From positions 248,001 through 312,000 of the forward strand of contig NZ_MZNT01000007.1 of the NCBI RefSeq assembly GCF_002042965.1: DNA of 64,000 nt, written 5' to 3'. The DNA comes from Paenibacillus sp. 32352. Its GTDB lineage: Bacteria > Bacillota > Bacilli > Paenibacillales > NBRC-103111. Position numbers and translations under genes: made by a program. The notes beneath the pieces are model-generated. The model was not told the origin of the DNA and made no database searches. It was given only the letters and a program-made list of their open reading frames with translations. Below, in pieces: positions 1-8,401 of the stretch; the first letter of the stretch is position 1, and the number at the start of each line of letters is the position of its first letter.

Positions 1-138
1 ATTTAATTTGTCCGCAATATCGACAATGTTTTCATTTTGATTGCTTAACAGCTTTAAAATATTGATGCGAATCTCTGAAGACAAAGCGTGTGCAACCTTT
101 ATCAACCGATCGGGCTCATCTATCGTTAACTCTAGCAT
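1..138 (-). CDS. ArsR-like winged-helix transcriptional regulator (N-terminal part)
   Basis: Only the first 46 codons are in the window; the gene runs off the left edge. The reading frame starts at an ATG at 138 with a GGGGAAG ribosome binding site just upstream. The visible residues read as the first helices of a winged-helix regulator: 'IKVAHALSSEIRINILKLL' followed by 'NIVDIADKLN', which matches the ArsR-type pattern of a helix before the HTH and the start of the recognition unit. The ligand-binding part is not visible, so the effector cannot be named. It could also be another small winged-helix family such as a DUF-type HTH; the regulator call is fairly safe, the family less so. Confidence 0.6.
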   Translation of the reverse strand, partial: MLELTIDEPDRLIKVAHALSSEIRINILKLLSNQNENIVDIADKLN

Positions 139-245
139 GCACTTCCCCTACTTTCTTGTTATTTTACAAAAAATAACTGAAGTCTGCCGCTTTTAGTATG
201 AGTATATCGCATTTAGGGAACGATGCAACGATTGATGGTATGAAT

Positions 246-927
246 TCATTTTGATCCTAGCAAAGGAAGCAGCTCAGTTAGCGAGTTCACAACATAATCC
301 GGGGTAAAGGATTGCGGAAGCTGCTTATTTTTACGATTGAGCCATGCTGCTTGAATACCTGTGCTCTGGGCTCCCCCTATGTCGCTGGTAAGTGAGTCCC
401 CTACATGGAGAACCTCTGAGGGTTTTAGATTGTAGGCTTCAAGTGCCTGCAGAAACATGTCTGGTCTTGGTTTGTAGGCTTTTGCATCCTCGCTGGTAAT
501 AACGTTCTCTATAGGAATTTCATTATATCTAATGGCAGATTGAATGTCTGCCCGATCGATATTGGAGAGGATAACGATGGGAATTCCGACGCTCTTCAGA
601 AATAGCGGTGAATCCTCGAATAGCTGAGGGGCTTGCCAGTATGGATAGATAAGCTCGCTTAGTTTGTGCGGGTTCTCCGGCGACTTGTAATAAGAAATGG
701 TATCTTCTAGAGATTGCAGTTCGATGTCGCGTTGCGATTGAAAGAGCTCGCCGTAAGATGCATGCATGCATCCTTTGGGAGAATGATTTCCACCAATAGG
801 CAGCTATCTCTTGGGCGGTCGCTTGACTCTGTGCAGATGCTGCAATCTTCCTGCTGATATCGCCAATAACCTCATCATCTTCGTATACCAGTGTACCGTA
901 GAAATCTAGAAACACCGCTTTAAACAT
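246..927 (-). pseudogene. HAD-superfamily hydrolase, interrupted by a frameshift
   Basis: Two overlapping minus-strand frames make up one HAD hydrolase. The N-terminal frame starts at 927 (MFKAVFLDFYGTLV, motif I as D-x-Y-G-T, the form seen in dehalogenase-like HADs). The C-terminal frame carries motif II (VILSN), the motif III lysine (KPRPDMF) and motif IV (VLHVGDSLTSDIGGA). The frames switch exactly at a run of ATGC tetranucleotides at 758-771. Removing one 4-base unit joins them as ...FSQRMHASYGELF..., giving a protein of about 226 residues, normal for the family. As it stands translation from 927 ends early. It may be a true frameshift, a slippage-variable gene or a sequencing error. The substrate is unknown. 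Confidence 0.8.
758..771. repeat. ATGC tetranucleotide tandem repeat (3.5 copies) inside HAD gene
   Basis: The bases read ATGCATGCATGCAT. One unit too many puts the HAD hydrolase gene out of frame; two and a half copies would restore it. Tetranucleotide runs are substrates for slipped-strand mispairing, although this one is short. Confidence 0.85.
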
Positions 928-1040
928 AGAATGTATCGACCTTCTTTCTTTAATATGTTAATACTTTAATACGTTACCATTGTACCATTCCAATATACAG
1001 TAAATGGTATTATTTGTATATCATTTTTATTAGATTACGC

Positions 1041-1068
1041 AAAAAAGACTGCCGTTCGTCCGGCAGTC
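1041..1068 (-). terminator. Rho-independent terminator
   Basis: Perfect 8-bp stem GACTGCCG/CGGCAGTC with a 6-base loop, followed on the minus strand by six T. It sits just after the stop of the zinc-ribbon gene at 1079. Confidence 0.85.
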
Positions 1069-1078
1069 AGCGTATGAT

Positions 1079-1360
1079 TTATGTATGTCTTCCATCTTGT
1101 TGTACAACAAATTTAATTTGAGAGGGCAATTCCTTCTCGCTAGGTTTATAGGCTTTGATAATGTCAGGAACATATAGCATTGTTAATCTCATGCCTTCAA
1201 TCATTTGATCACGTTCAAAAGCATTGACTGCAAAGTATTCATGGCTGCAATGGCTGCAATGGCTGCAATAGAGATGCCACAACCCATCCGTTTCTACCAA
1301 GTCCTGCAGCAGATTAAAAGTCTCCACATGGAAGCAATTTGTACATGTGAAGCTGAACAT
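1079..1360 (-). CDS. Small zinc-ribbon-like hypothetical protein with expanded Cys-Ser-His repeat
   Basis: A 93-residue soluble protein with a clear GGGAGGG ribosome binding site before the ATG at 1360. Cys6 and Cys9 (CTNC) form one knuckle; the second is CSHCSHCSH at residues 32-40, which offers C-x2-C in more than one register. This layout suggests a zinc ribbon. The rest has no motif that I recognise. The triple CSH comes from a 9-bp DNA repeat at 1241-1267, so the second knuckle has probably grown by slippage from a single C-x2-C. It has its own terminator downstream and no obvious operon partner. Function unknown. Confidence 0.6.
   Translation of the reverse strand: MFSFTCTNCFHVETFNLLQDLVETDGLWHLYCSHCSHCSHEYFAVNAFERDQMIEGMRLTMLYVPDIIKAYKPSEKELPSQIKFVVQQDGRHT
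1241..1267. repeat. 9-bp tandem repeat, three copies, in coding sequence
   Basis: ATGGCTGCA is repeated exactly three times on the plus strand, encoding three Cys-Ser-His units of the small zinc-ribbon protein on the minus strand. Because the unit is a multiple of three, copy changes keep the frame and would change the number of putative metal ligands. Confidence 0.9.
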
Positions 1361-1433
1361 GGGATTCCCTCCCTTTGTTGATTAGTGAACCGATCCTCCT
1401 ACAAATGCCTAGAGGAAAATTAATCTATGCTAA

Positions 1434-2390
1434 TCAGCTCAGCTTTTGCCCACAATTCGGACAAAAGTTAGCTCCTTCGTTTTTCGTGCCACAGTTAGGA
1501 CAAAAGTTAGGCTTGCTTCCGCCTGGAGAAGAGGAAGGTGTCTGAGCCTGATTCATATTTTTCATCATTTCATTGGCCATGTTCATTCCCATCATCATGC
1601 CTGCCATGTCTGAAGCTGCTCCACCGCCATGCAATTTACCGGATGCCATTGCATCGGTCATGCTGACCTGCTGATATTTTTGCAGGTTGCCGATCATTTC
1701 GTGAGAAGCCGTCTTTGTAATCATATCCTGAATCTCTTGAGGATAATTAAAGCTCATCACTTGAAAGCCCGTAATGGTCATTCCATTATCCAATACTTCC
1801 ATATCCAGATCCTCACGAATACCTCTGGCAATTTCGGACGCATTCGCCTGCAGATTGAACATGTCCTTCCCTTCTCTGCTGATCCACTTCATCAGAAGCT
1901 GGTCCAGCACCGAAATGATACGAATTTTAATATCCTCCACAAGATAGCTGTCCTTCATCCCGGCAATTTTATCGATCAGCTTAACATAATCATTCACTTT
2001 AAAATTGAACGTTCCGTTCGCGCGTATCGGCATGCCGCCCGGAAGCTGCGGTGTCGGGATCAGAACAGGATTTTGCGTCCCCCATTTGACAGTAAATTCC
2101 TTTGTGTTCACAAATAATACTTCCACTCTCATGCCGCTGTTAAAGCCGAATTTGAAGCCTTTTAAAGTGGATAAGAAAGGAATGATATCCGAATCGATCT
2201 TATATTCCCCGTCATCCTGGAATATCCCCTCAATTTTGCCATTATTCACGAAAATAGCATCTTGACCCGGGCGGATAATCAGCTTACTTCCTTTCTTAAT
2301 CTCCCGATTGCTCCACTTCCAAAAGATCATATCCTCTCTAAACTCTTCCCATTCTACTACGTTCGAAAACTGATTTTTGAAAAATCCCAT
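1434..2390 (-). CDS. ydjI: SPFH/Band 7 domain protein with C-terminal zinc ribbon, YdjI-like
   Basis: A 318-residue protein made of an N-terminal SPFH-type domain (about residues 25-215), a Met/Gly-rich linker (ASDMAGMMMGMNMANEMMKN, about 258-280) and a double-knuckle zinc ribbon at the very end (FCPNCGTK...FCPNCGQKLS). This architecture matches YdjI of Bacillus subtilis, the last gene of the pspA-ydjGHI operon, whose product works with PspA in envelope-stress protection. It has no signal peptide, so it is expected at the inner face of the membrane through its partners. The ATG at 2390 follows AAAGGGG. It lies 39 bp after ydjH in the same direction. Confidence 0.85.
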   Translation of the reverse strand: MGFFKNQFSNVVEWEEFREDMIFWKWSNREIKKGSKLIIRPGQDAIFVNNGKIEGIFQDDGEYKIDSDIIPFLSTLKGFKFGFNSGMRVEVLFVNTKEFTVKWGTQNPVLIPTPQLPGGMPIRANGTFNFKVNDYVKLIDKIAGMKDSYLVEDIKIRIISVLDQLLMKWISREGKDMFNLQANASEIARGIREDLDMEVLDNGMTITGFQVMSFNYPQEIQDMITKTASHEMIGNLQKYQQVSMTDAMASGKLHGGGAASDMAGMMMGMNMANEMMKNMNQAQTPSSSPGGSKPNFCPNCGTKNEGANFCPNCGQKLS

Positions 2391-2429
2391 CGAAATTCCC
2401 CTTTCCTGTTGTTCAAACTAAACACTTGA

Positions 2430-3275
2430 TTAAAACTTGCCTCTGCTGCCGCTATGCGAATGGCCTCCTCCGGTGACTCCGCCACCGCCGCTTCTTCCAG
2501 TGAAGCCTCCACTGCCACCGGAGCTACCGCCGCCGCCCCCTGAGCTTTTGCCAGAGCTATTTCCAGAGCTTTTTTCAATTTTCTCCTGCGTTATGGTTGT
2601 TCGAATGTACTGATCCTGCCGATCCAGAATTCCTGAACTGCTTGCATCCTCGTAGGTATGCCGATTTACAGTGACGCGTCCGCCGGAGCGGTAGGCCATT
2701 ATTCCAACAACCATACATCCAATAGCCAAGGACCCTACGAATTGGAACCTTATGTCAAACAGCACGTTATCTGGATCCACTCCGGGCTTGACGCCCATAT
2801 ATTTATAGGACGTTAAGATATAGGTTTCGAATGCCTGCTTATAATTGCCTTGTGACAAATCGGGAGTAATCTTATCCCGTATTTTGTCTAGTCTGTTATC
2901 GCCAAGATACTGTTCAGCCTTATAAAATCCAGCCAAATAAATATCACGGTTTTTCATATCCAATGTCAAAATGACTGCGTTGCCATGAGACTTGTCGTAC
3001 CCGGGTCCATTCTCATCATAGAAATTCTCCGTCATCTTTTTGACATCTACATCTTGGTCGTTATTGGAAGTCATGACGATAATATCCGTTTTCCTTTTGG
3101 CGCCATATTGATTGGCCAGCGAATTTAGTTCACGAATTTCTTCAGAACTAAGCAGCTTCGCCTCATCATAGATCAACGTCTTCTCTTCCCTGGCTGCCGC
3201 CATGATTTGAACAGGAACGGAAAGATACATCACGAAGAAGAATAGAACTGCCAGCAAAGCACCTTGCCTTGTCAC
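2430..3275 (-). CDS. ydjH: TPM-domain membrane protein, YdjH-like
   Basis: I place the start at the GTG at 3275, not the longer in-frame ATG at 3350. The GTG follows GGGGGGAGGG by about six bases and overlaps the ydjG stop as GTGA, a classic coupled start. The 281-residue product has an N-terminal hydrophobic segment (VLFFFVMYLSVPVQIMAA), a TPM domain (EKTLIYDEAKLLSSEEIRELN...IVMTSNNDQDVDVKKMTENFYDENG, about residues 30-165), a second membrane segment (SLAIGCMVVGIMAYRSGG) and a Gly/Ser-rich tail ending GGGHSHSGSRGKF. This matches YdjH of the B. subtilis psp-type operon. TPM domains face outside the membrane. Predicted role: membrane component of PspA-linked envelope maintenance. Confidence 0.85.
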   Translation of the reverse strand: MTRQGALLAVLFFFVMYLSVPVQIMAAAREEKTLIYDEAKLLSSEEIRELNSLANQYGAKRKTDIIVMTSNNDQDVDVKKMTENFYDENGPGYDKSHGNAVILTLDMKNRDIYLAGFYKAEQYLGDNRLDKIRDKITPDLSQGNYKQAFETYILTSYKYMGVKPGVDPDNVLFDIRFQFVGSLAIGCMVVGIMAYRSGGRVTVNRHTYEDASSSGILDRQDQYIRTTITQEKIEKSSGNSSGKSSGGGGGSSGGSGGFTGRSGGGGVTGGGHSHSGSRGKF

Positions 3276-4303
3276 AGGAACCCTCCCCCCATCATCCACG
3301 AGATTATTTTCAGAGATAGGAAAGAAAAAACAGAAACTCCTGCAAACCATGCCGTTACCTTCAGCATGCTGATAGGAGGCTTGCCGACGACCTTGCCCGT
3401 CTGACCGTTCATGGCAAACGTATACTCCCGTTTATTATAATCATAATGAACAACCCATACCGGAAGCAAACAATACTCTACATTCTTTACTCTTGTATCT
3501 ATATCCTTATTCGTTATAGTAACAGTAGAATATCCCGTCACCGATGACGAAATGGAAGCTTCGATATATTCTCTGATTTTATCCTTCGCGCGCGGCAGCA
3601 TCTCCGTATCCGTGTAACTGTATTTCTCCGCTACGTAGCCTGCCAGATAAGGAGTTTTAAAGCTCTTCAGTTGATCGTAGTGAAAAGGCTCCAGTCTATC
3701 CATTAGCTTATCATTCATCTTCTCAGACGAATCAATAGGCACTCTCACATAATTCAATTGAAGCCTGCGGTAGATGTCAAAATGCTCGGTTTCCGTATAT
3801 CGGTAATCCTCTTTTGTATACGTTTTTACCCTCGTGGCATGACCGCTTACTTCCACATTGTTATGTAATTCGTACAGCCAAAAAGGGATGTACATGCCGG
3901 TTATACTTTTGATACGATCTGCGGTCATAAAATCGTCCGGAGTAAGAAGCCCGTTTCTGCACCATTTTCGGAACGCCTTTATCGCTCTCTCCTTACTGAT
4001 TGTGAAAGGAATAACAACAGCAGGAGCCAGCTTCCCGCTCAAGCGGTCACCGAGAACAACAGCCGAGCCGCAAAAGCTGCAAACGGTTGCCGCCGTTTCC
4101 GGTTCCGTGATAATGACGGCTCCGCAGCTTGTACAGTGATATTCCTGAACCTCATTTGAAGATAGACCTTGCTGGCCAAGCGGATCGGAGATCTGCTCGA
4201 TATTATCCTTTCTTCCGCAGCTATGACACGACAACATCCCCGTCTCGGAGTCGAAGACCATGCCGCTGCCGCAGTTAGGACATTTGTATTCAATAACGTT
4301 CAT
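3272..4303 (-). CDS. ydjG: Zinc-ribbon membrane protein, YdjG-like
   Basis: A 343-residue protein with two N-terminal zinc ribbons, YKCPNCGSGMVFDSETGMLSCHSCG and YHCTSCGAVIITEP...TVCSFCGS, then a large mixed domain, and a single C-terminal membrane segment (VTAWFAGVSVFSFLSLKIISWMMGG). The TFIIB-like ribbon plus tail anchor is the layout of YdjG, the second gene of the pspA-ydjGHI operon of B. subtilis. The start at 4303 follows AGAGGTGA. It lies 37 bp after pspA and overlaps ydjH by four bases, so the three are almost certainly co-transcribed. The likely role is to link PspA to the membrane under envelope stress; this is inferred from the known operon. Confidence 0.85.
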   Translation of the reverse strand: MNVIEYKCPNCGSGMVFDSETGMLSCHSCGRKDNIEQISDPLGQQGLSSNEVQEYHCTSCGAVIITEPETAATVCSFCGSAVVLGDRLSGKLAPAVVIPFTISKERAIKAFRKWCRNGLLTPDDFMTADRIKSITGMYIPFWLYELHNNVEVSGHATRVKTYTKEDYRYTETEHFDIYRRLQLNYVRVPIDSSEKMNDKLMDRLEPFHYDQLKSFKTPYLAGYVAEKYSYTDTEMLPRAKDKIREYIEASISSSVTGYSTVTITNKDIDTRVKNVEYCLLPVWVVHYDYNKREYTFAMNGQTGKVVGKPPISMLKVTAWFAGVSVFSFLSLKIISWMMGGGFL

Positions 4304-4340
4304 CTGTTCACCTCTGGGACTTTAGGAATAACCAAGAACT

Positions 4341-4985
4341 TTATCCTTTCTCACCTTGTTGTGCACCCGAATGCTTCTCCAGTTGAGCAAGCTGCGCGTC
4401 CAAATCATCCTTCTTCGCTCCGGCCCTCAGCTCAGCCAGTGCCTCGGCTTCACACAACGCTTGATCGGCCCGTTCCTCCATTGCCCGAAAGGACGTCTGA
4501 ACATCCCCGGTAGTGGACCGGACTGAATTCGCTTCCTGCTGCAGCTTCGCAGCGGCCAGCTTTCCTTTAAGCTCTACCCGCCGGGCCTCCAACTGTCCCA
4601 GATCCGCAACTAGCTTATCCTGCATTTGCTTCATGCTTGCAGCATGGTTGGAGGCAAGCTCGTAAGCTGCCTGAAGCTCGGTTAACCTCTCTCCCAGCTG
4701 CGCTTTCCTCTCCAGGAATTTCAAGGCGCCTTCCTCATTACCTGATTCGACCGCTTTCTCCGCATACCGCTGCAGCTTCTTGATCTCGGCACTGCACTCA
4801 TCGAGCTGCGCCTTTGCTCTTTGCTCATCCGCAAGCACGGAAGCCGTTTCGGCTTTTACTTTCCCCAAGTCGCTGTTCAAGGTCCGCATATATTCATCGA
4901 TCGTCTTCTCCGGGTCATTATTCCGCTGTAGTATGGAGTCGACATTCACTCTCATAATATCGGTTAATCTTGACAAGATTCCCAT
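4341..4985 (-). CDS. pspA: Phage shock protein A homologue (PspA/IM30 family)
   Basis: A 214-residue, almost fully helical protein: MGILSRLTDIMRVNVDSILQRNNDPEKTIDEYMR at the N-terminus is the typical PspA opening (amphipathic helix, then 'DPEK'), followed by long coiled coil (SVLADEQRAKAQLDECSAEIKKLQRYAEKAVESGNEEGALKFLERK). PspA/IM30 proteins form ESCRT-III-like rods or rings on damaged membranes. Length is slightly under the usual 220-230. It is the first gene of the operon with ydjG, ydjH and ydjI and has a sigma-W-like promoter 39 bp upstream. The ribosome binding site is AAGGGAG. In B. subtilis the corresponding gene is in the sigma-W regulon, which fits the promoter. Confidence 0.92.
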   Translation of the reverse strand: MGILSRLTDIMRVNVDSILQRNNDPEKTIDEYMRTLNSDLGKVKAETASVLADEQRAKAQLDECSAEIKKLQRYAEKAVESGNEEGALKFLERKAQLGERLTELQAAYELASNHAASMKQMQDKLVADLGQLEARRVELKGKLAAAKLQQEANSVRSTTGDVQTSFRAMEERADQALCEAEALAELRAGAKKDDLDAQLAQLEKHSGAQQGEKG

Positions 4986-5023
4986 GATGCACCACTCCCT
5001 TCATCATAATGCTTTATTCTAAT

Positions 5024-5052
5024 AATACAATAATTTCATGAAAAAGGTTTCA
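5024..5052 (-). promoter_or_regulatory. Sigma-W-like (ECF) promoter of the psp operon
   Basis: On the minus strand, TGAAACCTTTTTC (-35 TGAAAC at 5052-5047) is followed after a 17-bp spacer by TGTATT (-10 at 5029-5024). The -35 with its T-rich extension fits the ECF sigma-W pattern very well; the -10 differs from CGTA at its first base. The pspA ATG is 39 bp further on. Confidence 0.65.
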
Positions 5053-5124
5053 ATGACTAAGAAAAATATTATTTCATTCAACTATTAGCGGGGTTAAAGA
5101 GCAGCTTCATGGTACCGGTTCAAT

Positions 5125-5161
5125 AAAAAAGGAAGCGATTGCTGTGGCAATCTGCTCCCTT
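5125..5161 (-). terminator. Rho-independent terminator after the GH31 gene
   Basis: Stem AAGGGAGCAGATTGC / GCAATCGCTTCCTT with two mismatches, loop CACA, then a run of T on the minus strand. It follows the GH31 stop at 5191 by about 30 bp. Confidence 0.85.
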
Positions 5162-5190
5162 ACTTTGTGCTGCTTAACACCGTTAGATTC

Positions 5191-7458
5191 TTACTTCCCG
5201 TCAAGTAATCGGTAATTTATTCCTTCTTGGATGAGAAAACTGAAAGAGCCTGTTTTGGCATTGTATCGGAAAGGGACAAGGTTGTCTGATTCCGTCTCGA
5301 TGATTTCTAGCGTTTCGACATTCCATCCTGCATTATCGTTCGTGATGATGGTGGAATGCTTGCCGTCAGGATAATGGAAAACGTACTGCGAGCCTTGCTG
5401 CTGAATAGGATAAACCTCGGCATAAAGTCGGTCATCCGTTAAATCCCTTACCACAATCACTCCCTTGCCTCCGATAAAAACCGGAATTTTTTCCAGGGGA
5501 ATTTCGTATCCGTACAAAGTTACAGGGCCATGAAATACCGCTCCCGTTTCATAATCGATCCACTTTCCTTCCGGCAAATACACATCCCGGGCCGTCACCC
5601 GAGCGTAGTCACTGCCATAAGCGGGTGCAGCCAGAAGGGATGGACCCAGCATCCATTCATATTGCTTCTTACTTTTGCAGCCCAGCTCATAGGTAGTTGT
5701 ATCCGTCGGAAACGCGATCGGAAGAGGCGTCATTGTATGCGGGTATCCTGAATGAAAGCTATCTACAGCCGCGCTATATAGGTATGGCGCCATGGATGAA
5801 TGCCAATCACACGCTTTTTTAACAATGTCTTCGAAATGGGCGGAGTTCATGTTCCAGGGGCCTAATCCTACGGACATGGCCGGGAAAACGCAGGCAAACA
5901 TGGCATTGCGAACCATATACAGCTTCTGATCCTCCGTCAATGGAGTTGCTAGATATTTGCCCGCAATGATATCTGCGTAGACATTCGGAGCCCCGCTTGC
6001 CGCATAATTTAAACCGTTAATAGCCGGACGGTCCTGATCCATGCCGTACATCGTATCTTCCAGCCGAAGAATCTCACCCGGTACGGAGTATGCTGCATTC
6101 CTAACCATCGAGTAATAACCAGCTTCCATCAGCTTGGCGTTCGTCCCATTGCATTTGGCGTCATTCAGCAAGAGCGCCCCGTCCTTCAGCATCGTATCCT
6201 CCTTAAAGCCGTCAGCGCCCCAGAGTTGGGCAAGCGACAAGTACCAGTTCACCGCTTCAGCATTCCGGGCATCCAATAAATAAACGGCCCCTTTAGGAAA
6301 CTGGACCCGGAAGGTGATAGGCTTTCCCCTTTCGTCGGTTACGAAATAGCCTCGCTCCAGCCCTTCATGGATAAAGGTGCCGTCATATAACGCATTGTGA
6401 TGGCCCCCATGTTCGGGGAGTGCCTTAAAGCTGATCCGCAGCCCAAGAATGAGCTTTATCCCCCGGGAACGGAAAAATTCCTTCATGGCCTCCTTATCCG
6501 GATACCTGGGATTAGGCAATCCATCCGTCCGATCTTCCTCACTCACGTCATCCCAGATCCCAAAACTGGTGGTTGCCCCTTGGTCGTCCGCCTTCCTGTC
6601 CCCTTTCCAAAATCCGGAGCCGATAACAGCCCACTTCAATCGATACCCTTTATTTAGATAGGTTTGAACATCCTCCGTCACAGACTCTTGACATGTATTC
6701 CAGCCCAAAGAGCCAAAAGCCTCGTAGCCCACTTCAAAAAAGTCATACTTCGGTTTGAGGTCGGGATAGCCTTCCCAGTGACGCGCTTGCTTATAATCTA
6801 AATAGATTTGCTTCAGGTCTCCGATAAAATAATACAGGCTGTGAACTCCTCTAACCCCGGAAGCTCCAAGAGCGTTTTCTTCCCCGTTGATTCTCACCCG
6901 TTTTACCCCGTCCTCAAAGAGCACCTGTGCAAAACCGGCCGCCGGAAACACAGCGAAATTGGATACGAAGCGTTTACCGTCATTTGAATTCAAAAACTGA
7001 TCGTCGGTTATACCGAAAACGTTCGTGCTCTCCCCGTATCCGCCGTGATCCCCTAACCCGTAAACCGGCTGTAACGAAGCTGTCCTGGCATCGATAATAT
7101 ACCTTCCCTCCACTCGGGGAATCACTTGCAGCTTAACAAAGCTGGAGAAGGGCTCGATCCTTATGTGCGCTTGATCTCCATTCCTATTACTCACAAGGAT
7201 GCAGACTTGATGCTTGTCAATCGAAATCAATGAAGCCGATACCGCATCATATACTTCCTCTTCGTTAGGGGAGGAGAACCGGATTCCCGACACGGTATGT
7301 GCCGCAGCAATAACTCTCCCTTCAGGGGAATGAAAGGAGAAACAGCATCCTGGTTTATCTATATGCATAAAGAATCCCGCTGTACCGATGATCAGCTGGC
7401 CCGGCTCCTCCTGCACGGTGAACCCCTCTGCGTGAAGGGGCGCTTCCTTTCTAATCAT
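5191..7458 (-). CDS. Glycoside hydrolase family 31 enzyme
   Basis: A 755-residue enzyme with the GH31 order of parts: N-terminal beta-sandwich (about 1-210), (beta/alpha)8 barrel (about 215-560) and C-terminal beta domains. The barrel carries LWGADGFKEDTM, where Asp421 is in the position of the GH31 catalytic nucleophile, and KWAVIGSGFWKG on an earlier strand. GH31 members are retaining alpha-glycosidases (alpha-glucosidase, alpha-xylosidase and others); the variant motif does not let me choose a substrate. No signal peptide, so it probably acts on imported oligosaccharides in the cytoplasm. It is divergent from an AraC regulator gene 130 bp away, which probably controls it. Confidence 0.85.
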   Translation of the reverse strand: MIRKEAPLHAEGFTVQEEPGQLIIGTAGFFMHIDKPGCCFSFHSPEGRVIAAAHTVSGIRFSSPNEEEVYDAVSASLISIDKHQVCILVSNRNGDQAHIRIEPFSSFVKLQVIPRVEGRYIIDARTASLQPVYGLGDHGGYGESTNVFGITDDQFLNSNDGKRFVSNFAVFPAAGFAQVLFEDGVKRVRINGEENALGASGVRGVHSLYYFIGDLKQIYLDYKQARHWEGYPDLKPKYDFFEVGYEAFGSLGWNTCQESVTEDVQTYLNKGYRLKWAVIGSGFWKGDRKADDQGATTSFGIWDDVSEEDRTDGLPNPRYPDKEAMKEFFRSRGIKLILGLRISFKALPEHGGHHNALYDGTFIHEGLERGYFVTDERGKPITFRVQFPKGAVYLLDARNAEAVNWYLSLAQLWGADGFKEDTMLKDGALLLNDAKCNGTNAKLMEAGYYSMVRNAAYSVPGEILRLEDTMYGMDQDRPAINGLNYAASGAPNVYADIIAGKYLATPLTEDQKLYMVRNAMFACVFPAMSVGLGPWNMNSAHFEDIVKKACDWHSSMAPYLYSAAVDSFHSGYPHTMTPLPIAFPTDTTTYELGCKSKKQYEWMLGPSLLAAPAYGSDYARVTARDVYLPEGKWIDYETGAVFHGPVTLYGYEIPLEKIPVFIGGKGVIVVRDLTDDRLYAEVYPIQQQGSQYVFHYPDGKHSTIITNDNAGWNVETLEIIETESDNLVPFRYNAKTGSFSFLIQEGINYRLLDGK

Positions 7459-7588
7459 TACTTCACTCTCCCTAATTCGTTGGTATGAAATATCTACAAT
7501 TTCACTTTAAACGATTGAATTTCCTTTTAAAATGCACTGTATTCATATATAATCAATACATTATTTCATCCACTGGAGGGTTTCGACG

Positions 7589-8395
7589 ATGGACTTATTA
7601 CCGCTCTGGTCTCTCACTCCCCAAATGATTCAATGCACCTATTGGGATCAAAAGCAGCAATTCTCTTATAAGGTAGATACTTATGACGAGTGGATCATAT
7701 TTGCTGTTGAGGACGGCGCTTTCCAATATGAGATCAATGAACATTCCGGAACGGCCTTGTTCGGTGATCTCGTCATTTGTCCTCCGGGTACACCGTTTTA
7801 TAGGGAAATCGTTACCCCGCTTTCATTCTTTTTCTTCCGGTTTCAATGGTCGGATGCAAGCGCTGATGTCGTTGCTTACCACGATTCGATCCCCACTGGC
7901 AAAATAACGGTCAGAGATACCCAGAGACTCGCCTCTGATTATTTTCGGATAAAAAAATTGGCGGAAGGTACAGACCCTTTTCACTTGGCTTGGATTTCCC
8001 TTCATCTTAAAGATATAATGTTCCAATACGGCTTCGAATCCGAACAGCCTGAAGTAAAAGCGCCTTTACGGGATGATCCGCTTATGGAACGCGCAGCAGC
8101 CTTGATCAAGCAGAACGCCTTCGAAGCCTTCAGCATGAAGTCTCTGTCCGATTCGCTTGGACTTAGCCCCGTACAATTCACTAGAAGATTCCAAGCCGCA
8201 TTGGGGACGGCACCCAGCGAATATCTCACACGGATTCGTTTGCAGAAAGCCTGCACCTTGTTGATTACAAGTACCCTTACCGTGGAAGAGGTAGCTCAAC
8301 AGTGCGGTTATGAGAACGGCTATTATTTAAGCAGGCTATTTTCCAAAAAATTAAAGATGAGCCCCTCACTCTATCGCAGGACTCATCAATTATAA
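7589..8395 (+). CDS. AraC-family transcriptional regulator
   Basis: 268 residues: a cupin-like sensing domain at the N-terminus (VEDGAFQYEINEHSGTALFGDLVICPPGTPFYREI) and a double-HTH AraC domain from about residue 165 (AAALIKQNAFEAFSMKSLSDSLGLSPVQFTRRFQAALGTAPSEYLTRIRLQKACTLL, then VEEVAQQCGYENGYYLSRLFSKKLKMSPSLYRR). Such regulators bind a sugar and activate adjacent catabolic genes. The ATG at 7589 follows GGAGGG by eight bases; a TATAAT hexamer lies at 7548-7553 but I see no good -35, as is common for activator-dependent promoters. It is placed between the divergent GH31 gene and a solute-binding protein gene, both likely targets. Confidence 0.88.
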   Translation: MDLLPLWSLTPQMIQCTYWDQKQQFSYKVDTYDEWIIFAVEDGAFQYEINEHSGTALFGDLVICPPGTPFYREIVTPLSFFFFRFQWSDASADVVAYHDSIPTGKITVRDTQRLASDYFRIKKLAEGTDPFHLAWISLHLKDIMFQYGFESEQPEVKAPLRDDPLMERAAALIKQNAFEAFSMKSLSDSLGLSPVQFTRRFQAALGTAPSEYLTRIRLQKACTLLITSTLTVEEVAQQCGYENGYYLSRLFSKKLKMSPSLYRRTHQL

Positions 8396-8401
8396 TTAAG
8401 G

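Noticed and set aside
1629..2117. A 162-codon plus-strand frame inside the ydjI-like gene
   Set aside because: Antisense to a gene in a recognised operon; no ribosome binding site and no motif.
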